64,000 nt of DNA, taken from the NCBI RefSeq assembly GCF_948329515.1, contig NZ_CAOJCN010000023.1, positions 1-64,000 on the forward strand, in the 5' to 3' direction. This DNA is from Cohnella rhizoplanae. Lineage in GTDB: Bacteria; Bacillota; Bacilli; Paenibacillales; Paenibacillaceae. The translations under genes and the position numbers were made by a program. Shown here one piece after another: positions 45,348 to 53,803 of the stretch (position 1 is the first letter of the stretch; the number at the start of each line of letters is the position of its first letter). The notes below the pieces were generated by a model that saw nothing but the letters and a program-made list of their open reading frames with translations, was not told where the DNA came from and ran no database searches.

Positions 45348-45376
45348 ATCATACGAAACAAATAAAGCGCTGTCAA
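45348..45376 (-). promoter_or_regulatory. Sigma-A promoter of leftward sugar operon
   Basis: TTGACA (complement of 45371-45376), 17-bp spacer, TATGAT (complement of 45348-45353). Near-consensus, with operator copy 3 just downstream. The leader before the binding-protein start is about 335 nt. Confidence 0.8.
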
Positions 45377-45430
45377 TCCTTAAATTACATGTTTTATTAT
45401 GATAATATCTTGCATATCTTCTCATCACCG

Positions 45431-45458
45431 TTGAATAAACGCGTGTTAATGCTATCAT
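45431..45458 (+). promoter_or_regulatory. Sigma-A promoter of DUF1080 gene with embedded operator
   Basis: TTGAAT (45431-45436), 16-bp spacer, TATCAT (45453-45458). The spacer is occupied by operator copy 4, a classic repression layout. Confidence 0.7.
45436..45449. promoter_or_regulatory. LacI operator copy 4
   Basis: TAAACGCGTGTTAA inside the spacer of the DUF1080 promoter. Confidence 0.8.
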
Positions 45459-45494
45459 CCGGGAAGAAATAAACAAACCGCTTAAGGAGGATCT

Positions 45495-46328
45495 ATGGCG
45501 CCAACAGAGGATTCCTACGTGTCTCTCTTCGACGGCAAGACGCTTGCGGGATGGCATGCGGTGCCCCGCCTTCCGGTCGCTCGCGCGCCGGGAGCGCCTG
45601 AACCGGACCCGGCTTCGGAAGCGTATCTTCGCGCTTCGCGGACGTCCGGCAGCTGGACGGTGGAGGAGGGCGCGATTATAGGCCGTCAGAATCCGCCAGG
45701 CAGCGGTTACGGCGGATACCTGCTCAGCGACGGCGTATACGGCGATATCGAGCTGATCTTCGAGGCGCGGCCGGACTGGCCGGCGGATACCGGGATTCTC
45801 GTCCGGGCCTCCAAGCTTGGATCGCAAGGGTACCAGATTCTATTGGATCACCGCAAGTCGGGTAATATCGGCGGCGTGTACGGCAATGGGATCGGAGGCT
45901 TCCACGGCATTGCCTTCACGCTCGACGCGGTTATGGACGGCGACGGACGGCCGACGGGCTTGCGATTGGAGGATCCGGCTTCGAGCCTGGAGCCCATGAC
46001 GCCCGACAAGCCGGCGCTGCTCGATTATGCGGCGACCGGAGAGCAGTTTCTGTCCGTCTGGAAGTGGGACGACTGGAATGAATTCCGGATTCGGGTCGAA
46101 GGGGAGATCCCGCGGATCACCGTTCTTATCAATGGACGGAAGATATCGGAGGTCGATACGGCCGCCATGGGACATCCGGCGTACGATGCCGAGGCCGTTC
46201 GGGAGCTGCTGGGAGACAAGGGCCATATCGCCTTCGAGGTCCATGACAACGACCCCGGGATGGGAGAGGCGCGGTGGGGGCCGAACGCGGCTTGCCGTTG
46301 GCGCCGTATCCGGGTCCGGGAGCTGTGA
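45495..46328 (+). CDS. DUF1080 protein, 3-keto-disaccharide hydrolase-like
   Basis: 277 residues from ATG 45495 (AAGGAGGA upstream), no signal peptide. Starts VSLFDGKTLAGWHA, the family opening (PF06439), and continues with DIELIFEARP and GILVRAS, a concanavalin-like jelly roll; DWNEFRIRVEG is also typical. Family members hydrolyse 3-keto-glycosides. It is driven from its own promoter with a LacI operator, divergent from the sugar import operon, so it probably cleaves the imported and oxidised sugar. Confidence 0.87.
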   Translation: MAPTEDSYVSLFDGKTLAGWHAVPRLPVARAPGAPEPDPASEAYLRASRTSGSWTVEEGAIIGRQNPPGSGYGGYLLSDGVYGDIELIFEARPDWPADTGILVRASKLGSQGYQILLDHRKSGNIGGVYGNGIGGFHGIAFTLDAVMDGDGRPTGLRLEDPASSLEPMTPDKPALLDYAATGEQFLSVWKWDDWNEFRIRVEGEIPRITVLINGRKISEVDTAAMGHPAYDAEAVRELLGDKGHIAFEVHDNDPGMGEARWGPNAACRWRRIRVREL

Positions 46329-46461
46329 GGGAACGGCTGCGGACATGCCGAAGAAGCCCGCTTCGCAAGAAGGGGCCGGGGATTGGACCGGCGTCTTCCA
46401 GGGCTGCGCGTCGGCGTTCGCCGCGCAGATGCAGCCATAGGGCTGCAAGGCCCGCCAGCGC

Positions 46462-47502
46462 TTATATTCTCCGGCAGGAATCCCGCACGATCAGGCTGCA
46501 GTCGGACGCGATCTCTCTGGCGACCGCGGTCTCGTCTTCGATGGCAGAGATCACGCAGGTGGTCAGGCGCCGCAGCATGTCCGCGAATTCGACGCGGATC
46601 GTCGTCAAGGCGGGGTGATGCTTCGCGCTCATCGCGTGATCGTCGAAGCCGATGACCGATAGGTCCTCGGGCACGCGCAGACCGTGCTCCTTGAGCGCGC
46701 GGATCGCGCCGAACGCGACGCTGTCGTTGGCGGCGATCAGGGCCGTAGGCGGCGCGACCCCGCGTCCGACGAGCGATTGGATGGCCTCGTACCCGCTATT
46801 TTCCTGGAAGTCGCCCTCGAGCACCCAGTCCGGATTCACCTGCAAGCCGCACATGCGCATGGCGGCGAGGAAGCCCTCGTACTTGGTCCGGCCGGATAAC
46901 CGGTTCATGTTGCCGTTGATCGTGCCGATCGCCGTATGGCCGAGACCGGACAGATAGGCGACAGCCATTTTCATGCCCGCGTCGTTGTTGAAGGTCGAGA
47001 CGATCCGGTTGGACTCGGGCCGCTCCGGGAGCTCCTGGTCCACGATGCCGACCGTGAAGCCGGCCTTGACCAGATCTTCGATAAAGGGCTCGTGGCTCGC
47101 CGCGCCGATGAAGATGCCGCCGTCGATGCGGTGCTGATAGAAGATATCCATTACGCCCTTGATCGCTTCGGTATCCTGCGTGTCCCGAATGATGTGGGTG
47201 AGCACGTAATAGCCGTATTCGGAGGCGTTCTCGATGACGCTGACGATCAGCATGTTGGTCAGGGCGTCGCTCGATACGCTTCCCTGCGAGATCAGGAACA
47301 GCCCGATCGTCCGGATTCGCTTCCCGGCGAGGATCTGAGCGGAGACATTGGGGACGTAGTTATGCTGCCGAATGATCTCGAGGACTTTCTCCCGCGTCCT
47401 GGGGGGCACGTTCGAGTAGTTGTTGATGACGCGGCTTACCGTACTTCTTGATACGCCGGCCAGACGCGCGATTTCGGTGCTGTTGGCTTTTGTAGTTTTC
47501 AT
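46462..47502 (-). CDS. LacI-family repressor of the sugar locus
   Basis: 346 residues from ATG 47502 (AAGGGTGG upstream). HTH at residues 5-25 (STEIARLAGVSRSTVSRVIN) with the hinge following; periplasmic-binding-protein-like effector domain (IRTIGLFLISQGSVSS, RIDGGIFIGAA, ALIAANDSVAFGAIRAL). An operator copy lies in its own promoter, so it is autoregulated and presumably represses the importer operon and the DUF1080 gene until a sugar binds. Confidence 0.92.
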   Translation of the reverse strand: MKTTKANSTEIARLAGVSRSTVSRVINNYSNVPPRTREKVLEIIRQHNYVPNVSAQILAGKRIRTIGLFLISQGSVSSDALTNMLIVSVIENASEYGYYVLTHIIRDTQDTEAIKGVMDIFYQHRIDGGIFIGAASHEPFIEDLVKAGFTVGIVDQELPERPESNRIVSTFNNDAGMKMAVAYLSGLGHTAIGTINGNMNRLSGRTKYEGFLAAMRMCGLQVNPDWVLEGDFQENSGYEAIQSLVGRGVAPPTALIAANDSVAFGAIRALKEHGLRVPEDLSVIGFDDHAMSAKHHPALTTIRVEFADMLRRLTTCVISAIEDETAVAREIASDCSLIVRDSCRRI

Positions 47503-47516
47503 AGGACCACCCTTTA

Positions 47517-47530
47517 TGAACGCGCGTTTA
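47517..47530. promoter_or_regulatory. LacI operator copy 5 (autoregulatory)
   Basis: TGAACGCGCGTTTA, between the -10 and the start codon of the lacI gene. Confidence 0.78.
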
Positions 47531-47536
47531 TCCTCT

Positions 47537-47566
47537 ATCATACACAAGACTGTAAATCGTTGTCAA
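47537..47566 (-). promoter_or_regulatory. Sigma-A promoter of lacI
   Basis: TTGACA (complement of 47561-47566), 18-bp spacer, TATGAT (complement of 47537-47542). The block AAGGATTGACA is shared with the import-operon promoter, as are -10 and operator placement. Confidence 0.75.
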
Positions 47567-47593
47567 TCCTTATATGAAAGGGGAAAATTGCGA

Positions 47594-48094
47594 ATGAACA
47601 AGGAAAATCGGGTGCTGGAGGAGCTGCTGATGGAGGAGGAACGGCTGCAATTCGCCTCCTTCACGAACGAGACGGCGCTGCAAATCGGGCTTGCGATCGT
47701 GCGCAAGGCTACGGCGGATCGCCAGAGCGTCACCATCGATATTCGCCGCGGCGGGCACCAGCTGTTCCATTATGCCTGCCCCGGCACCTCCGCGGACAAC
47801 GACGATTGGGTGCGGCGCAAAGCCCGGGTAGTGGAGCGGTTCGGACATAGCTCCTATTACATGGAGACCGAATTACGTATGTCCGGGACAACGATCGCCG
47901 AGCGGTACTTCCTCGACCCTGCCCTGTACGCGCCGTACAATGGCGCCTTCCCGATCCAGATTCGGGGGGCCGGCGTCATCGGCGTCATCGCCGTGTCCGG
48001 GCTCGGCGGAGACCAGGATCATCGGCTGATCACGACGGTGCTGCGGGGGATGCTGGGGGAGGAGATGGGCGAAGAAAGTCGCGCAGGACGGTAA
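47594..48094 (+). CDS. UPF0303 / GlcG-HbpS-like protein
   Basis: 166 residues from ATG 47594 (GAAAGGGGAAAA upstream). Heme-degrading-domain-like fold: FTNETALQIGLAIVRKA, SVTIDIRRGGHQLFHY and the glycine-rich RGAGVIGVIAVSGLGGDQDH match UPF0303. Function in bacteria is unknown. Divergent from lacI across 91 bp that contain an operator copy, so it could also be controlled by it. Confidence 0.85.
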   Translation: MNKENRVLEELLMEEERLQFASFTNETALQIGLAIVRKATADRQSVTIDIRRGGHQLFHYACPGTSADNDDWVRRKARVVERFGHSSYYMETELRMSGTTIAERYFLDPALYAPYNGAFPIQIRGAGVIGVIAVSGLGGDQDHRLITTVLRGMLGEEMGEESRAGR

Positions 48095-48113
48095 TAGACG
48101 CTGGATCTGGACA

Positions 48114-48152
48114 AACCCACTTATGGCTGAAGTCATAGGTGGGTATTTTATT
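48114..48152 (+). terminator. Rho-independent terminator
   Basis: ACCCACTTATG/CATAGGTGGGT stem (one G-T pair) followed by ATTTTATTTT. Confidence 0.75.
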
Positions 48153-48222
48153 TTCTCTTGTAGCCATGTCACTTTCTGAGTAAATTACTATATAAGCACA
48201 GGAGGAGGGTGTCGAGTGGCGG

Positions 48223-48563
48223 ATGCATAAACTAAGGTTGCTCACAAAGTTTTATACAGTCGTTTTGGAGCTCCCGCTCGTTCGCGATCAAGATGACTCG
48301 TTTGCTGTAAAAGCAGGGACATTCAACTTAGTCTTCGGACAAACTTCTGCAGAAGAAAGACCCTTCTACCACTTTGCCTTTGACATACCAAGAGTAATCA
48401 AGTGGAGGAATCCATCGCTTGGCTAACCGCAAAAGGCGTGTCGCTTCATCCGTTTTCAAATAACGTTCATCAGATATATTCGAACACCTGGGACGCCACA
48501 TCTATTTATTTTAATGATCCCGCGGGCAATGTTGTCGAATTGATAACTGGAGCTAGGATATGA
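48223..48563 (+). pseudogene. Frameshifted VOC (glyoxalase-like) gene
   Basis: Frame 1 from ATG 48223 gives KFYTVVLELPLVRDQ and FYHFAFDIP, then stops at 48426. Frame 3 from about 48393 continues SNQVEESIAWLTAKGVSLHP and ends DPAGNVVELITGARI at TGA 48561-48563. A single base is missing after the CCA codon at 48388-48390. The N-terminal part is also a few residues short. The two halves join into an otherwise normal VOC protein. A sequencing error cannot be excluded. Confidence 0.8.
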
Positions 48564-49078
48564 ACAACAGTATAATTGCGCAAGAAGATTTATACCCTTT
48601 GCCCGTCGTGTTCAAAGGGAAGCTAAAGCGACGGATGCATTTTTTATGCGGCTCGTTGGTCTGCATCTTTACCGGCTTCATTTTCATTCCAGGCGATGAC
48701 ATAGTAAAGATTTTACTTAATGCGATGTGTGCGTTGTTTGCTCTCTTGTTTGGATTTTTCTGGTTTGCATTGGCGGTTTGGAGAAAACCATATGTAATAC
48801 TAACCGAAGAGTGCTTTGAGTATAAGTGGATATTCGGTCATAAAACCGTTGCGCTATCGGCCATTTATCATATGGCGTTTCTTTCGGATCAAGGCGTTAC
48901 TGTTCTTGGTTTCTGGGCTCATCAGCAGGGGAAACGAACTTTTTGGGAAAAGACTGACCGGTTATTCGGCAGAGACTATACGTTTGCCATTCCGGTCCTA
49001 ACCTTCGCGACCATCGACTTTGACAAGCTGTGCCGGACGCTCTTGTCGAAGATCCGTCATCAACTGGATCGGCAATAA
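48560..49078 (+). CDS. Small membrane protein, PH-like, unknown
   Basis: 172 residues; ATG overlaps the TGA of the broken VOC gene. Two membrane segments at about 28-48 and 55-75, then a soluble domain with RKPYVILTEECFEYKWIFGH, reminiscent of bacterial PH-like domains. Composition is less GC-rich than neighbours. Function unknown. Confidence 0.7.
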   Translation: MNNSIIAQEDLYPLPVVFKGKLKRRMHFLCGSLVCIFTGFIFIPGDDIVKILLNAMCALFALLFGFFWFALAVWRKPYVILTEECFEYKWIFGHKTVALSAIYHMAFLSDQGVTVLGFWAHQQGKRTFWEKTDRLFGRDYTFAIPVLTFATIDFDKLCRTLLSKIRHQLDRQ

Positions 49079-49214
49079 TATTGGCTACGCATGGAGGAAG
49101 ACAATAGAGTGCCTCGTATAAAATCTCACAACATTACCACTAACAAGCAGAAGGTTTATCCAACTCCCCGCCGAATTTTGTGTTGGATAGAAGATGAGAT
49201 GGGGCGCATAGTTA

Positions 49215-50342
49215 ATGAGTAATCGGAAGTTGATCCTCCCTGGCATTGTCGCAATCGCCGCTATCCTCCTATCCGGGTGTGAGAAGGCGGGGGCGGGGAA
49301 TACAACCGCAACCGCCGGTCTGCCGGCAGCCGTGCATGCTGCCGATCCCATTAGACTTTACATTCTGCGCGACAGCGGCACTCAAGCGCTGGCCGCAGCG
49401 CAGATCAGCAACCTGGACGGCCGCTTACTCGAACTGGCCCGCAATGAAATCTACGCGAGGCACGGATACGTGTTTAAACGCAAGGATTTGCGGGATTATT
49501 TCGGCGCGAAGCCTTGGTATCATGCAAGCTCGGACTATAAGGATGATTTAAGTCCCGTTGAGAAGCAGAACGTTGAACTTCTGCGTGTATACGAAGCCAA
49601 GTACGCTGCCTATAAGCTGGTGGCGGCACATTCGGACGACTACCATCTACGGAATTACGAGGGGAACGCGAGCTTTAAAGGACAGCAGATGGAAGTTGAT
49701 CTAGATGGGGATGGCATAGATGAACGGGTCCGGCTGATTCCCCCGGCCTCGGAAATGGCTCCATTCAGGCTGAAGGTTAACGACGCCGTGATAGAAATAG
49801 ATAGCGAGCTTTTACCGTACTTTGATGTTGTGGATCTGGATGTCGATGATCCCTATCTCGAGATCGCCGTACAGATGGATTCGAACATGGTCTCTTGGAG
49901 AAACACTTCCTTTTACGAATACGCCGGCCGGACGATCAAGCTGATGGGCGTGCTTCCCGACTTCTCGGCGCACAGCTCCATGTTCGACGGACATGGGCGG
50001 GTGGTCAGCGCAGAACAAGGTCGGACCTTCCAGACCTGGTATCGCGACGCGGTATTCCAACTAGGCGCGGACCGGAAGCTTCACGAGCAGCAGCAGGATT
50101 TCTACCCGATGGAGCCGCCTACCCCTCTAACGATCAAGAAGGAAGTCATCGTTCAGCGTTCGAAAGGGGACGAGAAGGAGACTTATGCGCTGCAGCCGGG
50201 CGACAGCGTGAAGTTCCTCGGGAGCGACGAGCGCGAATATGCGAAGCTGGAGACTTCTGCCGGCGACATCGTATGGTACTTCACGGGCAATGAATACGCG
50301 GAGCTTACTGACTTTTTTGACGGACTGATTCTATATGGTTGA
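49215..50342 (+). CDS. YARHG-domain lipoprotein
   Basis: 375 residues. Lipobox LLSGC, Cys22. Residues about 60-125 are a YARHG domain (LARNEIYARHGYVFKRKDL, then YFGAKPWY). The middle has a calcium-loop-like DLDGDGIDERVRL, the end an SH3-like part. YARHG proteins are surface proteins of unknown role, often sporulation or envelope related. Single gene with its own terminator. Confidence 0.85.
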   Translation: MSNRKLILPGIVAIAAILLSGCEKAGAGNTTATAGLPAAVHAADPIRLYILRDSGTQALAAAQISNLDGRLLELARNEIYARHGYVFKRKDLRDYFGAKPWYHASSDYKDDLSPVEKQNVELLRVYEAKYAAYKLVAAHSDDYHLRNYEGNASFKGQQMEVDLDGDGIDERVRLIPPASEMAPFRLKVNDAVIEIDSELLPYFDVVDLDVDDPYLEIAVQMDSNMVSWRNTSFYEYAGRTIKLMGVLPDFSAHSSMFDGHGRVVSAEQGRTFQTWYRDAVFQLGADRKLHEQQQDFYPMEPPTPLTIKKEVIVQRSKGDEKETYALQPGDSVKFLGSDEREYAKLETSAGDIVWYFTGNEYAELTDFFDGLILYG

Positions 50343-50345
50343 CCG

Positions 50346-50373
50346 CTTCGTCCTCATCGGACGGAGTTTTTTT
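50346..50373 (+). terminator. Rho-independent terminator
   Basis: CTTCGTCC/GGACGGAG (one G-T pair), 5-nt loop, then TTTTTTT. Confidence 0.8.
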
Positions 50374-50526
50374 ATTTATTAACCTAACGAGAGCAACTTG
50401 CCCCTAAATGATTAACATCCCATTATCAATCCCGAGACACTGCACAAACATTCTCCCTGTAAATTGAACGTGTGAGATCGTTCCCATACGGTTCGATCCA
50501 CTACACCAGGAAGGGAGCTTGCGATC

Positions 50527-50994
50527 ATGCTGCTCGACATAGAGAAGCACGTCACGCCGGAGCATTCCCGGTCGCATCTCCGGTTCCCGTTTCGATTGGA
50601 GCGGCCCGCCGCCAAGTTGAATATTCGTTTTTCCTACACGCCCAAGGTGCTGGAGGAGGACGCCGTCGCCAGGCGGCTGATGGAAATAAGCATCGAGCGG
50701 TACATCGAGCCGGAGAGGCAAAAGGCGGCGCTCGAAAACCTGGAGCGGTATCTGCCGCTGCAGAATCTCATTACCGTATCAGTGGACGACGCAGACGGTT
50801 ATCGGGGCGCTTGCCACCGACACGACCCGGCACAACAGCTGTATCTGTCCGAAAACGGCGCCTCTCCCGGATTGATCGGGGGACGGATCGGGGTCGGAGA
50901 TTGGGCGGTCACGCTCAGCGTTCACTCGGTCGTAACGGAGTCGTGCGCCTGCCGGCTGGAAGTATGGGTGTCGGGAGAGGAAGGATTCGAATGA
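50527..50994 (+). CDS. Hypothetical protein, first gene of PHP-GDPD importer operon
   Basis: 155 residues from ATG 50527 (GGAAGGGAGC upstream). Soluble, beta-rich; no recognised motif. Its stop overlaps the start of the PHP hydrolase gene (ATGA), so it is co-translated with it and likely acts in the same step, perhaps as an accessory subunit. Seen: LRFPFRLERPAAKLNIRFSY, C-terminal SCACRLEVWVSGE. Family not recognised. Confidence 0.75.
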   Translation: MLLDIEKHVTPEHSRSHLRFPFRLERPAAKLNIRFSYTPKVLEEDAVARRLMEISIERYIEPERQKAALENLERYLPLQNLITVSVDDADGYRGACHRHDPAQQLYLSENGASPGLIGGRIGVGDWAVTLSVHSVVTESCACRLEVWVSGEEGFE

Positions 50995-51998
50995 AGTGGG
51001 TAGCAAGCGAGCTGCACACGCATACGGCGCACAGCGACGGCAAGCAGACGCTGCCGGAGCTGGCGCGGGGAGCGAAGAAGCTCGGTTATGATTGCATCGC
51101 GCTCACCGATCACAATACGATGTCCGGCCTCGCGGACAAGGAAGCGGTCGAGCGCGAGACGGGGCTGGCGATCCTGCCGGGCATGGAGTGGACGACCTTC
51201 TACGGGCATATGGTGACCGTCGGGCTCCGGGCATTCGTCGACTGGCGCCAGGCGGAGCCGGACAATATCCGGGCCGGGCTGACCGAGATTCATCGGCATG
51301 GCGGCGTCGCGGGCCTCGCGCATCCCTTCCGCATCGGCAGTCCGGCTTGTACCGGCTGCTACTGGGAGTTCGAGGTCGAGGATTGGAACGAATTCGATTA
51401 TATCGAGGTGTGGTCGACGACGTTCGCGCCGATCCGGCCAGACAATCGGCGGGCCTACGCCTTATGGACGGACCGCCTGAATGCGGGAGACCGCATCGCG
51501 GCGACCTCGGGCCGCGACTGGCATGAGCAAAAGGCGACGGACGATCCGCTGTCCGTTACGTATCTGGGCATCGAGGACGAGCAGGCGCCGCTCGCCGAAC
51601 AAGCGCTGCTCGCCCTTCGGGCGGGCAGGGTCGCCGTCACGCTCGGACCGCTCCTCACGCTGGAGATCCGGTCGGGCGCGACGGGGCGGACCTACGGTAT
51701 CGGAGCCGTGGTGCCGGCGGCTGCGGACGAGGGCGTTTCAGCCTCATGCACCGCTCTGGTCAGTCTGCAATTTTCGGTCAGAGAAGGCCTGTGGGAACTG
51801 CCGCCGCAGTCGTACCGGCTCGCGATATGGAGCAACAAGGGCGTGGTCGCGGAGCGCCGGATAGAGGCGACGGATGACGCGACGTACAGTCTTGACATCG
51901 ACGCCGGCGATACGACTTGGACCAGAGCCGAGCTGTGGGGCGTCGTGAAGGGCATATATACGCTGATCGCCTTCACGAACGCCATATATTTTGCCTAA
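50991..51998 (+). CDS. PHP-domain metallohydrolase (CehA/McbA-like)
   Basis: 335 residues from ATG 50991. ELHTHTAHSDG, IALTDHNT, LPGMEWTTFYGHM, GLAHPFRI and SGRDWHE supply the His/Asp/Glu ligands of a multi-metal PHP site. Relatives hydrolyse phosphoesters or carbamates. C-terminal 100 residues form a beta domain. Co-transcribed with a GDPD-like gene and an ABC importer, which points to phosphodiester or phosphonate scavenging (inference). Confidence 0.88.
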   Translation: MKWVASELHTHTAHSDGKQTLPELARGAKKLGYDCIALTDHNTMSGLADKEAVERETGLAILPGMEWTTFYGHMVTVGLRAFVDWRQAEPDNIRAGLTEIHRHGGVAGLAHPFRIGSPACTGCYWEFEVEDWNEFDYIEVWSTTFAPIRPDNRRAYALWTDRLNAGDRIAATSGRDWHEQKATDDPLSVTYLGIEDEQAPLAEQALLALRAGRVAVTLGPLLTLEIRSGATGRTYGIGAVVPAAADEGVSASCTALVSLQFSVREGLWELPPQSYRLAIWSNKGVVAERRIEATDDATYSLDIDAGDTTWTRAELWGVVKGIYTLIAFTNAIYFA

Positions 51999-52046
51999 GT
52001 AGGATTGCTTCGCATCGTACGCATAGTGCGCATAGGAGGAACTAGC

Positions 52047-52784
52047 ATGGCCGCATTTCCACGTATAACGGCACATACCGGCTGCGAGCATACGCCGGAC
52101 AATTCCATCGCGTCGGTGGAGGCGGGCCTCGGGCTGCAAGCCGACATCATCGAAGACGATATTCGCGTGACCCGGAACGGCGTGCTCGTGCTGCATCATG
52201 ACGATGAAGTACGGCTGTCCGACGGTACATCGGGCCGGATCTCCTCGATGCGGCTGGAGGAGCTGCGAAGCGCGTTCCCTGCTCCGTTAGCCGAGTTGGA
52301 GACCGCGCTCGGGATGGTGGACGACGCAGGGAAGCTGATGAACCTGGATCTTAAGGCGGATGCCTGCATCGAACCGGTATCGGAGCTCGTCCGCAGGCTC
52401 GACATGAGGGATCAGGTCTTCCTGACAGGTTGCGACTATAACCGTTCGCGGCTGGTCAAGCTGCAGGCGCCTCATCTGCGGAGGCTGCTGAACGTCAATG
52501 TTTCTCGATACATGCACATGGACTTCGAGGAGGCCGCCCGACTGGACTGCGAGGAAGCGCTCGATGCCGGCTGCTTCGGACTTAACGTTCCGTACCGGCT
52601 GGTCCAGCCGGCGCTGCTCGAGCTGGCAGCCGACCGTCGGCTGCCGGTGTACGTCTGGACGGTCGACGAGGAGGCGTTGATGGAGCAATATGCGGGCATG
52701 GGCGTTCACTCGATCACGACCCGGAGGGTCGCCGCCCTGCAGGCGCTGAGGCGTGATTGGCAGAAGGAGAGCGGCCCCGCATGA
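52047..52784 (+). CDS. GDPD-family protein with altered active site
   Basis: 245 residues from ATG 52047 (AGGAGGA upstream). GDPD barrel: IIEDDIRVTRNGVLVLHHDD and YVWTVDEEALMEQY are clear. But the normal HRG is HTG (AHTGCEHTPDNS) and the PENT-type Glu is Asp, so the metal-binding loop is changed. It may have another substrate or weak activity. Fourth-position overlap ATGA with the LacI gene. Confidence 0.85.
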   Translation: MAAFPRITAHTGCEHTPDNSIASVEAGLGLQADIIEDDIRVTRNGVLVLHHDDEVRLSDGTSGRISSMRLEELRSAFPAPLAELETALGMVDDAGKLMNLDLKADACIEPVSELVRRLDMRDQVFLTGCDYNRSRLVKLQAPHLRRLLNVNVSRYMHMDFEEAARLDCEEALDAGCFGLNVPYRLVQPALLELAADRRLPVYVWTVDEEALMEQYAGMGVHSITTRRVAALQALRRDWQKESGPA

Positions 52785-53782
52785 GCCACAACATCAAGGA
52801 AATCGCCAAGCTGGCCGGCGTATCCCGGTCCACCGCCTCCCGCGTCATATCGGGCAAAGGCTATGCCAGTCCGGAGGTGCGGGAGCGCGTGACGGCGGTC
52901 GTCGAACGGCTGCAGTACAAGCCCAATGCCGTGGCCCGGGCGATGGTCTCGCAGCGGACGCACAATATCGGCGTGATCGTCTTCCGCGAGCGGCCGCCGA
53001 TCGTCTCCCACCCGCTCTACGGCAAGCTGATCGATTCGATTCTGACGGCCGCCGAGGCGAAGGGTTACTCCGTATTCCTCAAGACCGATCAGGAGATGTC
53101 GCTGCGGTCCACCGACTACTTGCTGGAGCAGCGCGTGGACGGACTGATCCTGATCAGCAGGCTGCGCAAGAACGTCATCGATTATGTGAAAAAGTTCCGT
53201 ATTCCCTACCTGATGGTCAACGGTTCGACGGACGATCCGGAGGTCATCCATCTGGTGAGCGACGACGAGGCGGGGGGCGCGAACGCGGCGACTTACCTGC
53301 ACGGTCTCGGCCATCGGCGGCTGATGATCATCGCCGGACCCCAAGAGCATCGCAGTCATAATCTGCGGCTGGCCGGCTTCAAGAGAGGCCTGGAGGAAAA
53401 GGGCGACATCGAGAAGCTGGCCGTCGTGCCCAGCCCGGAGTCGACCTTCGAGCAAGGCTACCGTCTGATGGCGGAGAACGCGGAGGCATTCGCGGAGGGA
53501 GGCTTCACGGCGTTGTTCGCCACCAACGACATGCTCGCGCTGGGCGCCATGAAGCTGCTGCTGGAGAGAGGCTGGTCCATTCCCGGGCAGGCCGCCGTGA
53601 TCGGCTATGACAATATCGGGCTCTCGGGCATGTATTTCCCGGCGCTGACCTCCGTGAATGTCGACCTCGACGCGATGGGCCGCGACTCGGTCGAGCTGCT
53701 GGACCGTCTGATCCGCGGCGAGCCGGACCTGTCCAAGTTGAATGAATACCCCAGCGAGATCGTCATCAGACAATCGACCTGA
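52781..53782 (+). CDS. LacI-family regulator within importer operon
   Basis: 333 residues from ATG 52781, overlapping the previous stop. HTH SHNIKEIAKLAGVSRSTASR, hinge and a sugar-binding-like effector domain (FATNDMLALGAMKLL, AAVIGYDNIGLSG). Embedded inside the operon, so probably an autoregulator responding to the imported compound. No operator was recognised. Confidence 0.9.
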   Translation: MSHNIKEIAKLAGVSRSTASRVISGKGYASPEVRERVTAVVERLQYKPNAVARAMVSQRTHNIGVIVFRERPPIVSHPLYGKLIDSILTAAEAKGYSVFLKTDQEMSLRSTDYLLEQRVDGLILISRLRKNVIDYVKKFRIPYLMVNGSTDDPEVIHLVSDDEAGGANAATYLHGLGHRRLMIIAGPQEHRSHNLRLAGFKRGLEEKGDIEKLAVVPSPESTFEQGYRLMAENAEAFAEGGFTALFATNDMLALGAMKLLLERGWSIPGQAAVIGYDNIGLSGMYFPALTSVNVDLDAMGRDSVELLDRLIRGEPDLSKLNEYPSEIVIRQST

Positions 53783-53803
53783 TCCAAGGGAGAGTGAGTA
53801 CGG

